Shown piece by piece: positions 34,235-43,379 of a stretch of 63,987 nt of DNA (position 1 is its first letter; the number at the start of each line of letters is the position of its first letter). Position numbers and translations under genes: made by a program. The notes below the pieces were generated by a model, which was not told the origin of the DNA, did no database searches, and was given only the letters and a program-made list of their open reading frames with translations. Origin of the DNA: Terriglobia bacterium (GTDB taxonomy: Bacteria; Acidobacteriota; Terriglobia; Bryobacterales; UBA6623); NCBI GenBank assembly GCA_009838515.1, contig VXRL01000057.1, positions 97,580 through 161,566 on the forward strand, written 5' to 3'.

Positions 34235-35032
34235 ATGCGACCAATGACTCTCGCTTCCCTTGCTGTCTTAGTTGGATGCGCGGTCTGCGCGCCCGGGCCG
34301 GCCTCGGCCAACGAAACTGACGCTGGGCTTCCGGTCCAGAAGATCATCGACAGCTTCATCGACAAGGAGACCGAGTTCGCCAAGGCCCGCGAATCGTACA
34401 CCTACCGCCAGTCGGTGAAGATCCTTGAGTACACCAGCTCCGGCAGTGTTCGAGGCCGCTGGGAGATGGTCCAGGACATCCTATTCGGCGGGCAGGGCAA
34501 GCGCATCGAGCGGGTCGTCTTCGCGCCCCCATCATCGCTGAAAAACCTGATTCTCACTCCAAGCGACATGGAGGACCTGCGCAGCGTCCAGCCGTTTGTG
34601 ATGACTCGCGCGAATTCCCATGAGTACCGCATCGATTACCTCGGCGAGCAACTTGTCGACGAGATCGATACCTATATGTTCTCGGTCAAGCCGAAGAAGC
34701 TGATCAAGGGCAAGCGCTACTTCGAAGGCCAGATCTGGGTCGACCAACTCGGGCTTCAGATCGTCAAGACCTACGGCAAGGGCGTCGGCGTCTTGGGCAA
34801 GAACAAGGACGAGCAGTTCCCGCGCTTCGAGACCTACCGGGACCAGGTTGACGGAACCTACTGGTTCCCGGTATACACGCGAGCGGACGACACACTCCAA
34901 TTCCGCTCCGGCCCGCAAAAGATCCGCATGATCATCAAGTACGAAAATTACAAGAAGTTCGAGGGAACCTCGGTGATCACGTTCGGGGACGTGCTGGAAG
35001 GGAACGAGGAGAGCGAAGCCAATCAGCCCTAA
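34235..35032 (+). CDS. Exported LolA-fold outer-membrane lipoprotein-sorting-like protein
   Basis: A 265-residue exported protein with a signal peptide ending near PASANET. The mature part (KIIDSFIDKETEFAKARESYTY, then FAPPSSLKNLILTPSDMEDL, and GKRYFEGQIWVDQLGLQIVK) has the layout of the LolA/LolB-like half-barrel that acidobacterial annotations call outer membrane lipoprotein-sorting protein. It is not the housekeeping LolA. It is followed 76 bases later by the HExxH peptidase and then a TlpA-like protein, all exported, so the three may act together in the envelope. Confidence 0.72.
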   Translation: MRPMTLASLAVLVGCAVCAPGPASANETDAGLPVQKIIDSFIDKETEFAKARESYTYRQSVKILEYTSSGSVRGRWEMVQDILFGGQGKRIERVVFAPPSSLKNLILTPSDMEDLRSVQPFVMTRANSHEYRIDYLGEQLVDEIDTYMFSVKPKKLIKGKRYFEGQIWVDQLGLQIVKTYGKGVGVLGKNKDEQFPRFETYRDQVDGTYWFPVYTRADDTLQFRSGPQKIRMIIKYENYKKFEGTSVITFGDVLEGNEESEANQP

Positions 35033-35108
35033 GTCCGGCGAATCGCCGATGCTCGCAGTTGGGGCCGTTCCAAGGCCTGTGCTTTCCGCGGGCTAGTTCG
35101 CACAAAGC

Positions 35109-36386
35109 ATGCATCCCTCAGTCAGCCAGCCTAGCTCACACACCCGGAGGAAGCGAGCTGCGCTTGGCTGGATCGCGGTCGCCCTGCTAGTGGCAGGCAC
35201 GGCCGTTCCGGTGCGGGCGGCCGAGGATCATCCTCGACCGGCTCTCGATGTCTTCCAGCGGATCGACTCGATGCTGGAGGAGCTCAAGGACATCATGGGC
35301 CTCGGCCCACGGCAACCTATCGAGCACAAGACCATCTCGAAGGCGAGCTTCCGCAAGCTGTATGCCACGCGCATGAAGCAGAGCCAGCAACCGCGGGAAC
35401 TCGAGCGAGAGCTGCTGTTCCTGCGGTTATTCGGCCTCGTCCCCGAAGACTTCGACTATGAGAAGACCGTGCTAGACCTGCTCAGCGAGCAGGCTTGGGC
35501 ACTGTACGACTTCAAGCAGCGCGAGTTGTACCTCGCCGACTGGGCCCCCGCCGAGGCCCTGGAATACGCGCTACTGCACGAACTGGTCCACGCGATCGAC
35601 GACCACCATTTCAACCTGCTCAAGTATGTCGAAGGCGCGAGCGAGTCCGAGGGCGAACTAGCCCGCCTCGCCGCGATGGAAGGCCAGGCTTCGTGGGTGA
35701 TGACGGAATGGGCCATGCGCCAGTCCGAAAAGACACTCGAGGGCAATCGTCTCCTAGCTGTTGCGACCGCCAGCGCGACACGCTTCGAGGCGCAGCAATT
35801 CCCGGTCTATGACAGCACCCCTCTGTATTTCCGCGAGGTGCTGATCTTCCCCTACACGGATGGATTGCTGTTCCAAGATGAATTGATCCGACGACTTGGC
35901 AAGGACGGGTTCAAGCGAGTCTTCGAGCAGCCGCCAGAAACCACTCAGCAGATCTTGCAGCCGAGCCTGTATCTCAGCGGCGTGGCGCCAGACGCGCCGC
36001 CGCTGCTTGAGCACCCGCTTCCCAAGGGCTTCAAGCGCGTCTACGACGGCACCTTCGGCCAACTCGACCACCGCATCCTGCTCCAGCACCACCTAGGCGA
36101 CGAAGAACGGTGGGAGTTGCTTGACCGCTGGCAGGGCGCGCAGTTTGAAATCTACGAGAAACGTCGCACCGGGGAATCGCTCCTGAGCTACGCAGTGCGA
36201 TGGCAAGACAGCGACGCAGCGAGGGAGTACTATCATCTGTATCGGCAAATCTGCGAGAGGAAGCGGCCCGGATTGGCCCTCGTAGACCGCGGCAGCGATC
36301 GCTGCGAAGGAAGCACTGCCTCAGGTCGAGTTGTGCTGGAAATCGACGGCAACATCGTTCGAAGCGTCGAAGGGCTGCCGCTGTGA
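35109..36386 (+). CDS. Exported HExxH zinc metallopeptidase of unrecognised family
   Basis: A 425-residue protein with a basic N-terminus and signal peptide ending at VPVRAAED. The zinc motif HELVHAIDDHH starts at about residue 158, and a Glu in AAMEGQASWVMTEW about 30 residues later could be the third ligand, as in gluzincins. Upstream helices (residues 50-150) resemble a prodomain. The C-terminal domain carries two paired Cys (QICERKR and DRCEGS). The exact peptidase family is not recognised. The next gene begins 17 bases after its stop. Confidence 0.75.
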   Translation: MHPSVSQPSSHTRRKRAALGWIAVALLVAGTAVPVRAAEDHPRPALDVFQRIDSMLEELKDIMGLGPRQPIEHKTISKASFRKLYATRMKQSQQPRELERELLFLRLFGLVPEDFDYEKTVLDLLSEQAWALYDFKQRELYLADWAPAEALEYALLHELVHAIDDHHFNLLKYVEGASESEGELARLAAMEGQASWVMTEWAMRQSEKTLEGNRLLAVATASATRFEAQQFPVYDSTPLYFREVLIFPYTDGLLFQDELIRRLGKDGFKRVFEQPPETTQQILQPSLYLSGVAPDAPPLLEHPLPKGFKRVYDGTFGQLDHRILLQHHLGDEERWELLDRWQGAQFEIYEKRRTGESLLSYAVRWQDSDAAREYYHLYRQICERKRPGLALVDRGSDRCEGSTASGRVVLEIDGNIVRSVEGLPL

Positions 36387-36403
36387 TTGGCAAGGAGAAT
36401 CGG

Positions 36404-36913
36404 ATGCTGGCACGCACACTGGCCGTAGTTGCGGCAGCACTCGGGCTGGCGGCTCTCGCCTGGGCCGACCCGCGACCGGTGAGTCCGTTCGAGGTCACGG
36501 CTTTCGACGGACGCCAAGTGTCACTGGACGACCTCAAAGGCCGACCGTTCGTGCTCATGTTTCTCTCTACTGACTGTCCAACCTGCCAAGAGGCTACACA
36601 ACGCATCGGACCGGTCTACCGCCAACTGCAAACGGGAGGCCTGCGAATGGTAGGCCTCAGCCTGAATCGGATCGACAATGCCGGGCTGCGCGACTATGCC
36701 GCCCGCTTCGGGGCCAGCTATCCGCTCGCGCTCTCGTCGCGCGAGGAGTTCTCGCGCATCACCAAGATCTCGGTGATGCGGCCGATCTACTACCCGTACG
36801 TGTTATTCGTCGATAGCGCCGGGGTGATCCAAGAGGAGCATCAAGGCTCCGAGGAAGCCTGGCTCGCCAATATCGAATCGAACTTCCGAGCTGCCGTCGC
36901 TCGGCTCCGCTAA
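36404..36913 (+). CDS. Exported TlpA/AhpC-like thioredoxin-fold protein
   Basis: A 169-residue protein with a signal peptide (cleavage near LAWADP) and a redoxin domain. The active-site motif STDCPTCQEA gives a CPTC redox pair near residue 53. The C-terminal strand IYYPYVLFVDSAGVI has a Pro in the cis-Pro position typical of thioredoxins. AAGGAG at 36392-36397 sets the ATG at 36404; an upstream GTG overlapping the previous stop is less likely. It could keep the cysteines of the preceding metallopeptidase reduced or correctly paired. Confidence 0.85.
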   Translation: MLARTLAVVAAALGLAALAWADPRPVSPFEVTAFDGRQVSLDDLKGRPFVLMFLSTDCPTCQEATQRIGPVYRQLQTGGLRMVGLSLNRIDNAGLRDYAARFGASYPLALSSREEFSRITKISVMRPIYYPYVLFVDSAGVIQEEHQGSEEAWLANIESNFRAAVARLR

Positions 36914-36919
36914 GTCGGC

Positions 36920-36965
36920 GTAGCGCTACAGAGCGCTCTCCGAAGTATCCCGCCCTACAGAGGGC
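36920..36965. terminator. Convergent intergenic hairpins
   Basis: Between the tail-to-tail tlpA-like and pgsA genes lie three inverted repeats: GTAGCGCTAC (36920-36929), AGAGCGCTCT (36930-36939) and GCCCT-ACAG-AGGGC (36952-36965). The region resembles the short CTACAG-containing repeats common in high-GC genomes and probably ends transcription from both sides or is a REP-like unit. No T run is present. Confidence 0.45.
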
Positions 36966-36973
36966 ACGCGCTC

Positions 36974-37606
36974 CTACGTGCGGTTGCCCACGTCTGGCAC
37001 ATCGCCACGGATTACAGGAACCTCGTCCCCTGTCGCAGTCTTCTGCCCGTTGCCCGTCCGCTGCAAGAAGGCGCGGAAATAGTCGACCATCGACCACACG
37101 GTGAGCAGCAAGGCAAGCCACAACACGACATAGCCAACTTGCTCGACGATGGCCGAGTGCGGTGCCAGCAGCAAGAGGGAAACCGCCGTCACCTGAGACA
37201 CCATCTTGGCCTTACCAAACTCGCTGGCCACGATCACGATTCCCTCCGACAGGGCCACGTTGCGCAGTACCGAGACTGCGAACTCGCGGCTGACGATCAA
37301 CACCACCATCCAGGCGGCCACACGGTCCAGTTCGACCAAAGAGATCAGGGCCGCAGACACGAGCACCTTGTCAGCGATCGGGTCAAGGAGCTTGCCTAAC
37401 GTGGTGACCTGCCGCCGGCGGCGCGCAAGGTAGCCGTCCAGCAGATCCGTGAGAGCCGCAGCAAGAAAGATGGCCAGCGCGATGGCCTCCCGGGTGAGTA
37501 CGACCCAACCGGTATCGAGCTCGACTGCACTCTTGCGCAGTAGGACAGCTACGAGCAGCGGCACGAGGAAGATCCTCGTTAGCGTCAGTAGGTTCGGCAG
37601 ATTCAT
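36974..37606 (-). CDS. pgsA: CDP-diacylglycerol-glycerol-3-phosphate 3-phosphatidyltransferase
   Basis: A 210-residue membrane enzyme that makes phosphatidylglycerophosphate in the inner membrane. The CDP-alcohol phosphotransferase motif is complete: DG-x2-AR-x8-G-x3-D-x3-D in DGYLARRRRQVTTLGKLLD and the following PIAD. Four to five hydrophobic segments are present. ATG 37606 (MNLPNLLTLTRIFLVP) is the family start, seven codons inside the longest frame. A TATAGT on the minus strand at 37651-37656 could be its -10. Confidence 0.94.
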   Translation of the reverse strand: MNLPNLLTLTRIFLVPLLVAVLLRKSAVELDTGWVVLTREAIALAIFLAAALTDLLDGYLARRRRQVTTLGKLLDPIADKVLVSAALISLVELDRVAAWMVVLIVSREFAVSVLRNVALSEGIVIVASEFGKAKMVSQVTAVSLLLLAPHSAIVEQVGYVVLWLALLLTVWSMVDYFRAFLQRTGNGQKTATGDEVPVIRGDVPDVGNRT

Positions 37607-38228
37607 AGAGGGACGGGCGCCCGTCACATGCGAATCGCTAGCGTTAGCGTACTATACCGGCTTCCGCACGACTGACCTAGGCGTCTACTGCATCCACTAC
37701 ACGACTCCTGATCGTGACGATTGGTCGCCTCCACGAAGAATGGATCGACTTGGAGCACCCCGAGAACGGAATCCTTGGGAAGCAATCGAACGGTCGCCGT
37801 AGACGACGAGTTTCCCACTACACTGCAGGCGAAGGCGGCGGCGCCACTGAGGGGCACCGTCGAAGCCACGACTCCTGCTGCGGGTCTCAGCGAGGTCTCC
37901 TCTGGACACCCCGGGCTCGCGGACTCGCCGGCAGCTATTCCGTGACAATACGCGGTGCTTCCGGTCAACAGCCGGTCTCGGACACTTCGCTCTTGCCCGC
38001 AGTCTCCGGAGGAGTGTGTTGGCTGGATCCATTTCCGCAGCTCGGAACTTGCCGTTGGCGATCAGTTCTGAACAGATCTGGCTCTCGCGCAGCACGACTC
38101 GGGAGCGCGTTCAGCAGCGGTTCCGGACCTGAGAAAGGGGATGTCTTCGGACAGCAAGAGGGCCTCCGCCACAGACTCCATGTGGGCATGGGCCGCAGCG
38201 CATCTTGGAGTGCGCCGGCAAGGGGGAT
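37607..38228. other. Intergenic region upstream of pgsA
   Basis: The only supported signal is a candidate minus-strand -10 (TATAGT, complement of 37651-37656) for pgsA, without a good -35. Several medium-length open frames exist on both strands, but none has a recognisable domain, ribosome site or consistent codon pattern. Confidence 0.4.
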
Positions 38229-38540
38229 ATGATGAATCCCGTGCCCGGCAACTACTGGCCTAAATCGCTGCAAGGGAAGGCCCTTCTCATCCTTTTCCTC
38301 ATCGCTCCGTTCGCCCTCATTGGCACCGTCATCGACAAGGAGAATTGGTACACAGCCGCAATTCCCTTGGTCAGTATCTCGGCTGGCTGGCTGGGCCGGG
38401 TCCTCATGCGACTCGATGACGATCAGCCGCCGGGAGCGGCGACTTCGATCAGGATGCCCTGCCGCCAGGCGGAAACGGACCAATCCCGGCGTTCCAGCGA
38501 TTCTGCGGGAATTGCCTCCCTCACAGGTCCACAGAGCTAG
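38229..38540 (+). CDS. Small membrane protein of unknown function
   Basis: A 103-residue protein with two hydrophobic segments (about residues 17-34 and 42-58) followed by LMRLDDDQPPGAA and a polar, Ser/Arg-rich tail. AGGGGG lies before two adjacent ATG codons at 38229 and 38232. No family is recognised. The clear membrane pattern and ribosome site support a real gene, but the C-terminal third looks like low-constraint sequence. Confidence 0.5.
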   Translation: MMNPVPGNYWPKSLQGKALLILFLIAPFALIGTVIDKENWYTAAIPLVSISAGWLGRVLMRLDDDQPPGAATSIRMPCRQAETDQSRRSSDSAGIASLTGPQS

Positions 38541-38791
38541 GACCAGACCATTCTGCACGGACCGACGGCACTAAGAGCCTTGTTGTCGGGGCCTGGTTTT
38601 TACCGAGCTCGCCCGAGAGTGCAGAATGCCGATCCGCCTCTCGATATCTAGCAACGGTGTTGACGGTGACGGGTCACTAGCTGCCTACTCATCCAGCTTG
38701 GCGCCCACCTGATCAATCCTGGAACGCCGCGATGGGCGACGTGTCCGGCGAATGATCGGGCCTGCTCGTTTGTAGGAGAGAATGAGAACTG

Positions 38792-39508
38792 ATGCGAATC
38801 GACGGCAGGAGGCCGGAACAGCCCCGACAAACGCGCATCCAGCCAGGCATCCTGACAACTGCCGAAGGCTCGGCGCTGATCGAAGCGGGCAACACCAAGG
38901 TCATCTGCTCGGCGACGGTCGAGAACAGGGTCCCCGCCTTCCTGCGAGGCGCAGGACGCGGCTGGGTGACGGCGGAATACGGCATGCTGCCGAGATCCAC
39001 CTCCACTCGGACACCGCGCCTAGGAACGCAAGGCCGTCCGTCGGGCCGCACGTTCGAGATTCAAAGACTGATCGGCCGCTCGCTGCGGGCGGCAGTGGAC
39101 ATGGAAAAGCTGGGCGAGCGCACCATCACCGTTGACTGTGATGTGATACAGGCCGATGGCGGCACCCGCACGGCGTCAATCACGGGCGGCTGGGTGGCCA
39201 TGGCTTGCGCCGTCAAACAGCTCTTGAAGTTCAACGTCATCTCTGCTTCCCCTTTGCGGCACTACGTAGCCGCAATCAGCGTCGGCATCGTGGACGGCGT
39301 GCCCATGCTGGACCTGTGCTACGAAGAGGACTCCCGGGCAGATGTGGACATGAACGTGGTGATGACCTCCGCCGGCGAATTCGTCGAATTGCAGGCCAGC
39401 GCCGAGGGCAACACGTTCGATAGAGCGCAGTTCGACGCGCAATTGCTTCTGGCTGAGCAAGGTATCGAAGGCCTCATTGCAGCCCAGCGCGACCTCGTCG
39501 CCTTATAG
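38792..39508 (+). CDS. rph: Ribonuclease PH
   Basis: A 238-residue phosphorolytic 3'-5' exoribonuclease that trims tRNA 3' ends. The N-terminus [19 protein letters not shown], the phosphate-binding [20 protein letters not shown] region and the [19 protein letters not shown] helix are diagnostic. It is the first gene of a tight set: rdgB begins four bases after its stop and a ROK kinase overlaps rdgB. The rph-rdgB pairing is widespread among bacteria. Confidence 0.97.
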   Translation: MRIDGRRPEQPRQTRIQPGILTTAEGSALIEAGNTKVICSATVENRVPAFLRGAGRGWVTAEYGMLPRSTSTRTPRLGTQGRPSGRTFEIQRLIGRSLRAAVDMEKLGERTITVDCDVIQADGGTRTASITGGWVAMACAVKQLLKFNVISASPLRHYVAAISVGIVDGVPMLDLCYEEDSRADVDMNVVMTSAGEFVELQASAEGNTFDRAQFDAQLLLAEQGIEGLIAAQRDLVAL

Positions 39509-39511
39509 TCC

Positions 39512-40093
39512 ATGCTCGAACTGGTCTGTGCCACGTCGAACCGCGGCAAGCTGAGGGAGTTTCGGCTGGCTTCCGGAACGGATATCTCCATTGCCGGCTG
39601 CCCGACTGCCGACTGTCCGGAGACCGGTGCGACGTTCGAGGCGAATGCTATCCAGAAGGCACTGTGCTACCACCGGCTGAATCCGGCCGCATGGCTCTTC
39701 GCCGACGACTCCGGGCTGGAGGTCGATGTTCTGGAGGGGGCTCCTGGCATCCACTCTGCGCGCTTCGCAGGCCCGGCAGCCACCGACAGAGAAAACAACC
39801 TGCTTCTGCTGCGTAGCCTAGCCGGCGTTCCGCCCGAGAGCCGCACCGCCCGATTCGTCTGCACGATCGCCTTGCTGCATGACGGCAGGCTCGCCAGAAC
39901 GTTCCGAGGGACGGTCAGGGGGAGAGTCCTTCGGCGGCATTCTGGCAGGCAAGGCTTCGGCTATGACCCGCTGTTCTACTATCCGCCGCTGCGCGTGAGC
40001 TTCGGGCACATTCCCGCCGACATGAAGTGGCAGCACAGCCACCGAGGGCGCGCCTTCCGCGCCATGCTCGCGTGGCTACGGGACAACCAGTGA
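39512..40093 (+). CDS. rdgB: Non-canonical purine NTP pyrophosphatase (RdgB/HAM1)
   Basis: A 193-residue house-cleaning enzyme that hydrolyses (d)ITP and XTP to monophosphates. Family motifs are VCATSNRGKLREF at the start, FADDSGLEVDVLEGAPGIHSAR in the middle (Asp pair for Mg), and GFGYDPLFYYP near the C-terminus. It is tightly packed behind rph. Confidence 0.96.
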   Translation: MLELVCATSNRGKLREFRLASGTDISIAGCPTADCPETGATFEANAIQKALCYHRLNPAAWLFADDSGLEVDVLEGAPGIHSARFAGPAATDRENNLLLLRSLAGVPPESRTARFVCTIALLHDGRLARTFRGTVRGRVLRRHSGRQGFGYDPLFYYPPLRVSFGHIPADMKWQHSHRGRAFRAMLAWLRDNQ

Positions 40094-41064
40094 GCGGCGA
40101 CGCGGCATTCCTAGCCTTCGAGACTGGCGGGACCAAGCTTGTCGCCGGGCTCGCTTTCAGCGACGGCAGACTCCGCACGACCACATCCATCCGGCGGGAC
40201 TCGTCCGACCGGGCGGCGCACAGCTTTGCGCGAATCGTGGGTGCCGCCGAGCAGATGCTGTCCGAATCGCGGCAAGCGGCCCAGCTGCGCGCGATTGGCT
40301 TCGGATTCGGCGGCACGGTGCGCCGGTCCACAAACAGCCCGCACATATGCCTCCACGAGGACGGCTGGGACGAAGTGAACGTTGCGGGAGAGCTGGAAGG
40401 CCGCTTCGGAGTCCCTGTGATCGTCGAAAACGACTGCAAGCTCGCCGCGCTGGCCGAGGCGCACTTTGGCGCCGGTGTCGGGGCTCGTTCGGTGTTCTAC
40501 GTCACCCTCGGCACGGGCGTCGGCGGCGGCTACGTACTCGAGGGCAGGATCCAACCGTTCGGCGACCTTGGAGAAGCCGAAATCGGCCATATCGTCGTAG
40601 ACGAGCACGGTCCCGAATGCTGCTGTGGAAACAAGGGCTGCGTCGAGGCGCACTGCTCGGGTCCGGGCCTGGCCAAGCTGGCAACCGCTCTGGCTCGGTC
40701 CTCGCACGAGTCCTGGAAGTCTTCTGCCCTATTCAATGAATCCGGTCCGACGGGCATCAGTAGCGTTCAAGTCATTCGAGCGTGGGAGGGAGGCGACGAT
40801 TTCGCCGCGGAAGTGATGCATGTCTCGGCCAACCGGCTGGCGAGAGCGCTCGGTGCCGTGATCAACCTCTTAGTCCCGGAGAGAGTCGTGATCGGAGGAG
40901 GGTTGGGAACGGCGACTCCGCGCCTGCTTGGACTCATCCGAGACCAAACGCGCGGCTACGTAGTGCCCTATTTCCGCGACAGCTACGGGATTTTCTCCTC
41001 GCGCTTGCGGGAAAGCGTGGTGACGCAGGGCGCCGCCATTCTGGCGTGCCAGGAAGTTGAGTGA
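40090..41064 (+). CDS. ROK-family sugar kinase
   Basis: A 324-residue ROK kinase. The ATP phosphate loop is FETGGTKL near residue 9, the sugar-binding Asp is in VENDCKLAALAEA, and the ROK zinc site is CCCGNKGCVEAHCSG (near residues 177-191). It starts with GTG at 40090, overlapping the rdgB stop by four bases; the frame continues upstream but without homology. The likely substrate is glucose, fructose or N-acetyl-mannosamine/glucosamine; which one cannot be decided. There is no DNA-binding domain, so it is not a ROK repressor. Confidence 0.92.
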   Translation: MSGDAAFLAFETGGTKLVAGLAFSDGRLRTTTSIRRDSSDRAAHSFARIVGAAEQMLSESRQAAQLRAIGFGFGGTVRRSTNSPHICLHEDGWDEVNVAGELEGRFGVPVIVENDCKLAALAEAHFGAGVGARSVFYVTLGTGVGGGYVLEGRIQPFGDLGEAEIGHIVVDEHGPECCCGNKGCVEAHCSGPGLAKLATALARSSHESWKSSALFNESGPTGISSVQVIRAWEGGDDFAAEVMHVSANRLARALGAVINLLVPERVVIGGGLGTATPRLLGLIRDQTRGYVVPYFRDSYGIFSSRLRESVVTQGAAILACQEVE

Positions 41065-41074
41065 AGACCGACGG

Positions 41075-42367
41075 CTACCAAGCTTGCAGGGCGTCCTGAA
41101 ACATCCCGGATAGATCGTCGTTCGAGAAGTTCCGCGGCGAGATCTTCGTCACGCGGTGCTGAGGCAGCGTCCCTTCGACCAATTCGGGTATGTCAGCCTG
41201 AGTGTAGCCGAGAGCTTGAAGCCCGTTCGGCATATCCAACTCGCGCATGAAGCCGGTGATCGCGTCAGCTAGCACTTCGCCGGCATCCTCCTGGCCCACG
41301 TTCGAAACGTCCGCTCCGATCGCAGCAGCGGCCTCGAGATGTCGCCGCGGCTCGGCCGGAGCGGTGAAGCGGAATACCGCCGGTGCGTTCAAGATCACGG
41401 AGGCCCCATGCGGAACCATCGGGTGCGAGGTGGGGTAGCCGGGCATGCGGAAGTCGCGCACCATTCCCGACACCGGATAGGACATCCCGTGGGGCAAGTG
41501 CACGCCCGCATTGCCGAAGCCGATGCCGGCGTATGCAGCCGCGAGCAGCATCATCCCGCGCGCCTCGTCGTCAGACGGGTCGGATACCGCCCTGGGCAGA
41601 TAAGTCCGCACCATGCGTAACGACTGCAGCGCCCAGAGGTCGCTGATGGGATTGGCGCCTTGGTACGCGGGTCGAAACTTGGGGCGCTGCGGCGCTGCGC
41701 GGGTGCGATAGTCGAGTGCGGTGTATGACTCGATCGCGTGCGAGAGCACGTCCAAGCCGGTCGACGCCGCCACGGCCGGAGGCAGGGTTCGTGTGTTTTC
41801 GGGATCGAGTAGCCCCAGCGTCGGCTTCAAGCCACGATCCGCGATGCCGGTTTTCGCATGCATCTCGACCAGATCGAAGATCGCCACTCCCGTCGTCTCG
41901 CTGCCCGTTCCGGCCGTGGTAGGAATCGCGAACAGGGGCTTGAGCGGACCTGGCACGGGCACGCCCTTCCCGATCGGAGGATTGACGTAGGTCAGGAACT
42001 CCGCTGGGTAGGTGGAATACAGATTGGCGGCCTTGGCCGTGTCGATCGTCGAGCCGCCGCCGACGGCGACGAACGCGTCGGGCTCGACCTCGCTGGCAAC
42101 GCGAATAGCCGCTTGGAAAGAAGCGTCGGTGGGTTCGACCGACACGTCCGAGAAGACCGTAGCGCGGACGCCCTCGTCGTCCAACGATGCCAAGGCGACC
42201 TGTACCGGATGCAGGTCTTTCAGGAACGGATCCGTCACGAACAAGACCCGCCGGATTCCCCGATCCGCCAGATCGGGCCCCAACTCTCGGGTCACACCCG
42301 CACCGAAGCGAATGTTCGAAGTGGCCAGTTCGACCGCGTACTCAGTTGAGCCTGCAGGGGTTGTCAT
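41075..42367 (-). CDS. Iron-containing alcohol dehydrogenase
   Basis: A 430-residue group III alcohol dehydrogenase. The NAD(P)-site GGGSTIDTAKAANLY, the PTTAGTGSETTG segment and the metal-binding histidines in GNAGVHLPHGMSYP and HPMVPHGASV are present. It ends the five-gene operon that begins with the fucosidase and starts six bases after the glutaredoxin-like gene. In fucose catabolism, enzymes of this family (FucO) reduce lactaldehyde, a link worth noting here but not proven. Confidence 0.92.
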   Translation of the reverse strand: MTTPAGSTEYAVELATSNIRFGAGVTRELGPDLADRGIRRVLFVTDPFLKDLHPVQVALASLDDEGVRATVFSDVSVEPTDASFQAAIRVASEVEPDAFVAVGGGSTIDTAKAANLYSTYPAEFLTYVNPPIGKGVPVPGPLKPLFAIPTTAGTGSETTGVAIFDLVEMHAKTGIADRGLKPTLGLLDPENTRTLPPAVAASTGLDVLSHAIESYTALDYRTRAAPQRPKFRPAYQGANPISDLWALQSLRMVRTYLPRAVSDPSDDEARGMMLLAAAYAGIGFGNAGVHLPHGMSYPVSGMVRDFRMPGYPTSHPMVPHGASVILNAPAVFRFTAPAEPRRHLEAAAAIGADVSNVGQEDAGEVLADAITGFMRELDMPNGLQALGYTQADIPELVEGTLPQHRVTKISPRNFSNDDLSGMFQDALQAW

Positions 42368-42373
42368 TGTTGT

Positions 42374-42604
42374 TCAAGCGTTTCGCAGCGCGCGCAGCGC
42401 CTCCGGCGTGAGGCGGTGCCGGAAGAGTTCGCGCCCTCCGGCCACCGCCACGGGGATGTCCAGGCCGTAGCGCTGGCGCAGAGCGGGGTCGGAATCCACG
42501 TCTATCTCTTCGATCTCCAGGCTAGGTCCGGCCAGTTCCAGCTGCCTTCGCGCATCGTCGCAGAGCCGACAGCCCGGACGGGAGTAGAACGTGACGCGAG
42601 GCAT
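42374..42604 (-). CDS. Glutaredoxin-like small protein
   Basis: A 76-residue thioredoxin-fold protein with the redox motif CRLC (YSRPGCRLCDDAR, residues 12-15), a DIPVAV segment in the cis-Pro position and a short C-terminal helix. It resembles the DUF836/glutaredoxin-like family. It sits between the rhomboid and alcohol dehydrogenase genes with spacings of 70 and 6 bases. Confidence 0.87.
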   Translation of the reverse strand: MPRVTFYSRPGCRLCDDARRQLELAGPSLEIEEIDVDSDPALRQRYGLDIPVAVAGGRELFRHRLTPEALRALRNA

Positions 42605-42674
42605 CCAGACATCCAGTATGACAGCCGCGACGGCGCCTAGTTGATCGGGATGGCCGGGCTCGAGCAGCTGCGAT

Positions 42675-43364
42675 CTAGTAGAACTGCAGTGACCGTTTGG
42701 GACGCCCTCGGGTCAGGTATAGCGCCAGGCCGGCACCGATGACGAAGCCTCCTACGTGAGCCCACCAGGCCACGCCGGCACCGCCGGAGGCAGCCGTACC
42801 GTTGAGCACCTGGATCGCGAACCAATACAGCAACATCACGAAAGCCGGCAGTTGAACTGTCGTCCAGATCACAATCAGCGGCAGCAAGACAATGACACGG
42901 GATCGCGGAAAACGCATCAAGTACGCCCCCATGACACCGGCGATGGCTCCGCTCGCTCCGACCAGCGGGACGGTCGACGAGGGCTCGGCGGCGAAGTGCG
43001 CCAAGGTCGCCAGCACTCCACAAGCGAGATAGAACAGCAAGAACTTGGCGTGCCCCAGTTCGTCCTCGACGTTGTCGCCGAAGATCCACAAGAACCACAT
43101 GTTGCCCAGCAGGTGCATGAAGCCGCCGTGCAGGAACATTGAAGTCACCAGCGGCATCAGTCCGGCCACCGGAGATTCCTGCCCCAGAACGGCTGCCCCG
43201 ACATTGGCCGGCACCGCGGCAAACGATGCCAAGAAGGCCGTCTGGGCCTGGCCTGAGTCCAGCACGAAGTACTGGTAGACGAAGACCCCCACGTTGACGA
43301 GCACCAACGTCCACGCCACGAAAGGGGTCCGCTGGCGAGGGGTCAGGTCCCGCAGCGGAATCAT
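42675..43364 (-). CDS. Rhomboid family intramembrane serine protease
   Basis: A 229-residue membrane protease with six hydrophobic segments. Catalytic Ser is in VGASGAIAGVMGAY and catalytic His in WAHVGGFVIGAGLAL; the first periplasmic loop and HGGFMHLLGNMWFLW with its conserved His/Asn are intact. It cleaves membrane-anchored substrates within the bilayer. It is translated 15 bases after the PfkB gene. Confidence 0.95.
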   Translation of the reverse strand: MIPLRDLTPRQRTPFVAWTLVLVNVGVFVYQYFVLDSGQAQTAFLASFAAVPANVGAAVLGQESPVAGLMPLVTSMFLHGGFMHLLGNMWFLWIFGDNVEDELGHAKFLLFYLACGVLATLAHFAAEPSSTVPLVGASGAIAGVMGAYLMRFPRSRVIVLLPLIVIWTTVQLPAFVMLLYWFAIQVLNGTAASGGAGVAWWAHVGGFVIGAGLALYLTRGRPKRSLQFY

Positions 43365-43379
43365 GGTACCGAGCGTGCC

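Noticed and set aside
37714..38232. 172-codon plus-strand frame before the small membrane protein
   Set aside because: No ribosome site, no domain, and overlapping frames of equal length on the other strand.
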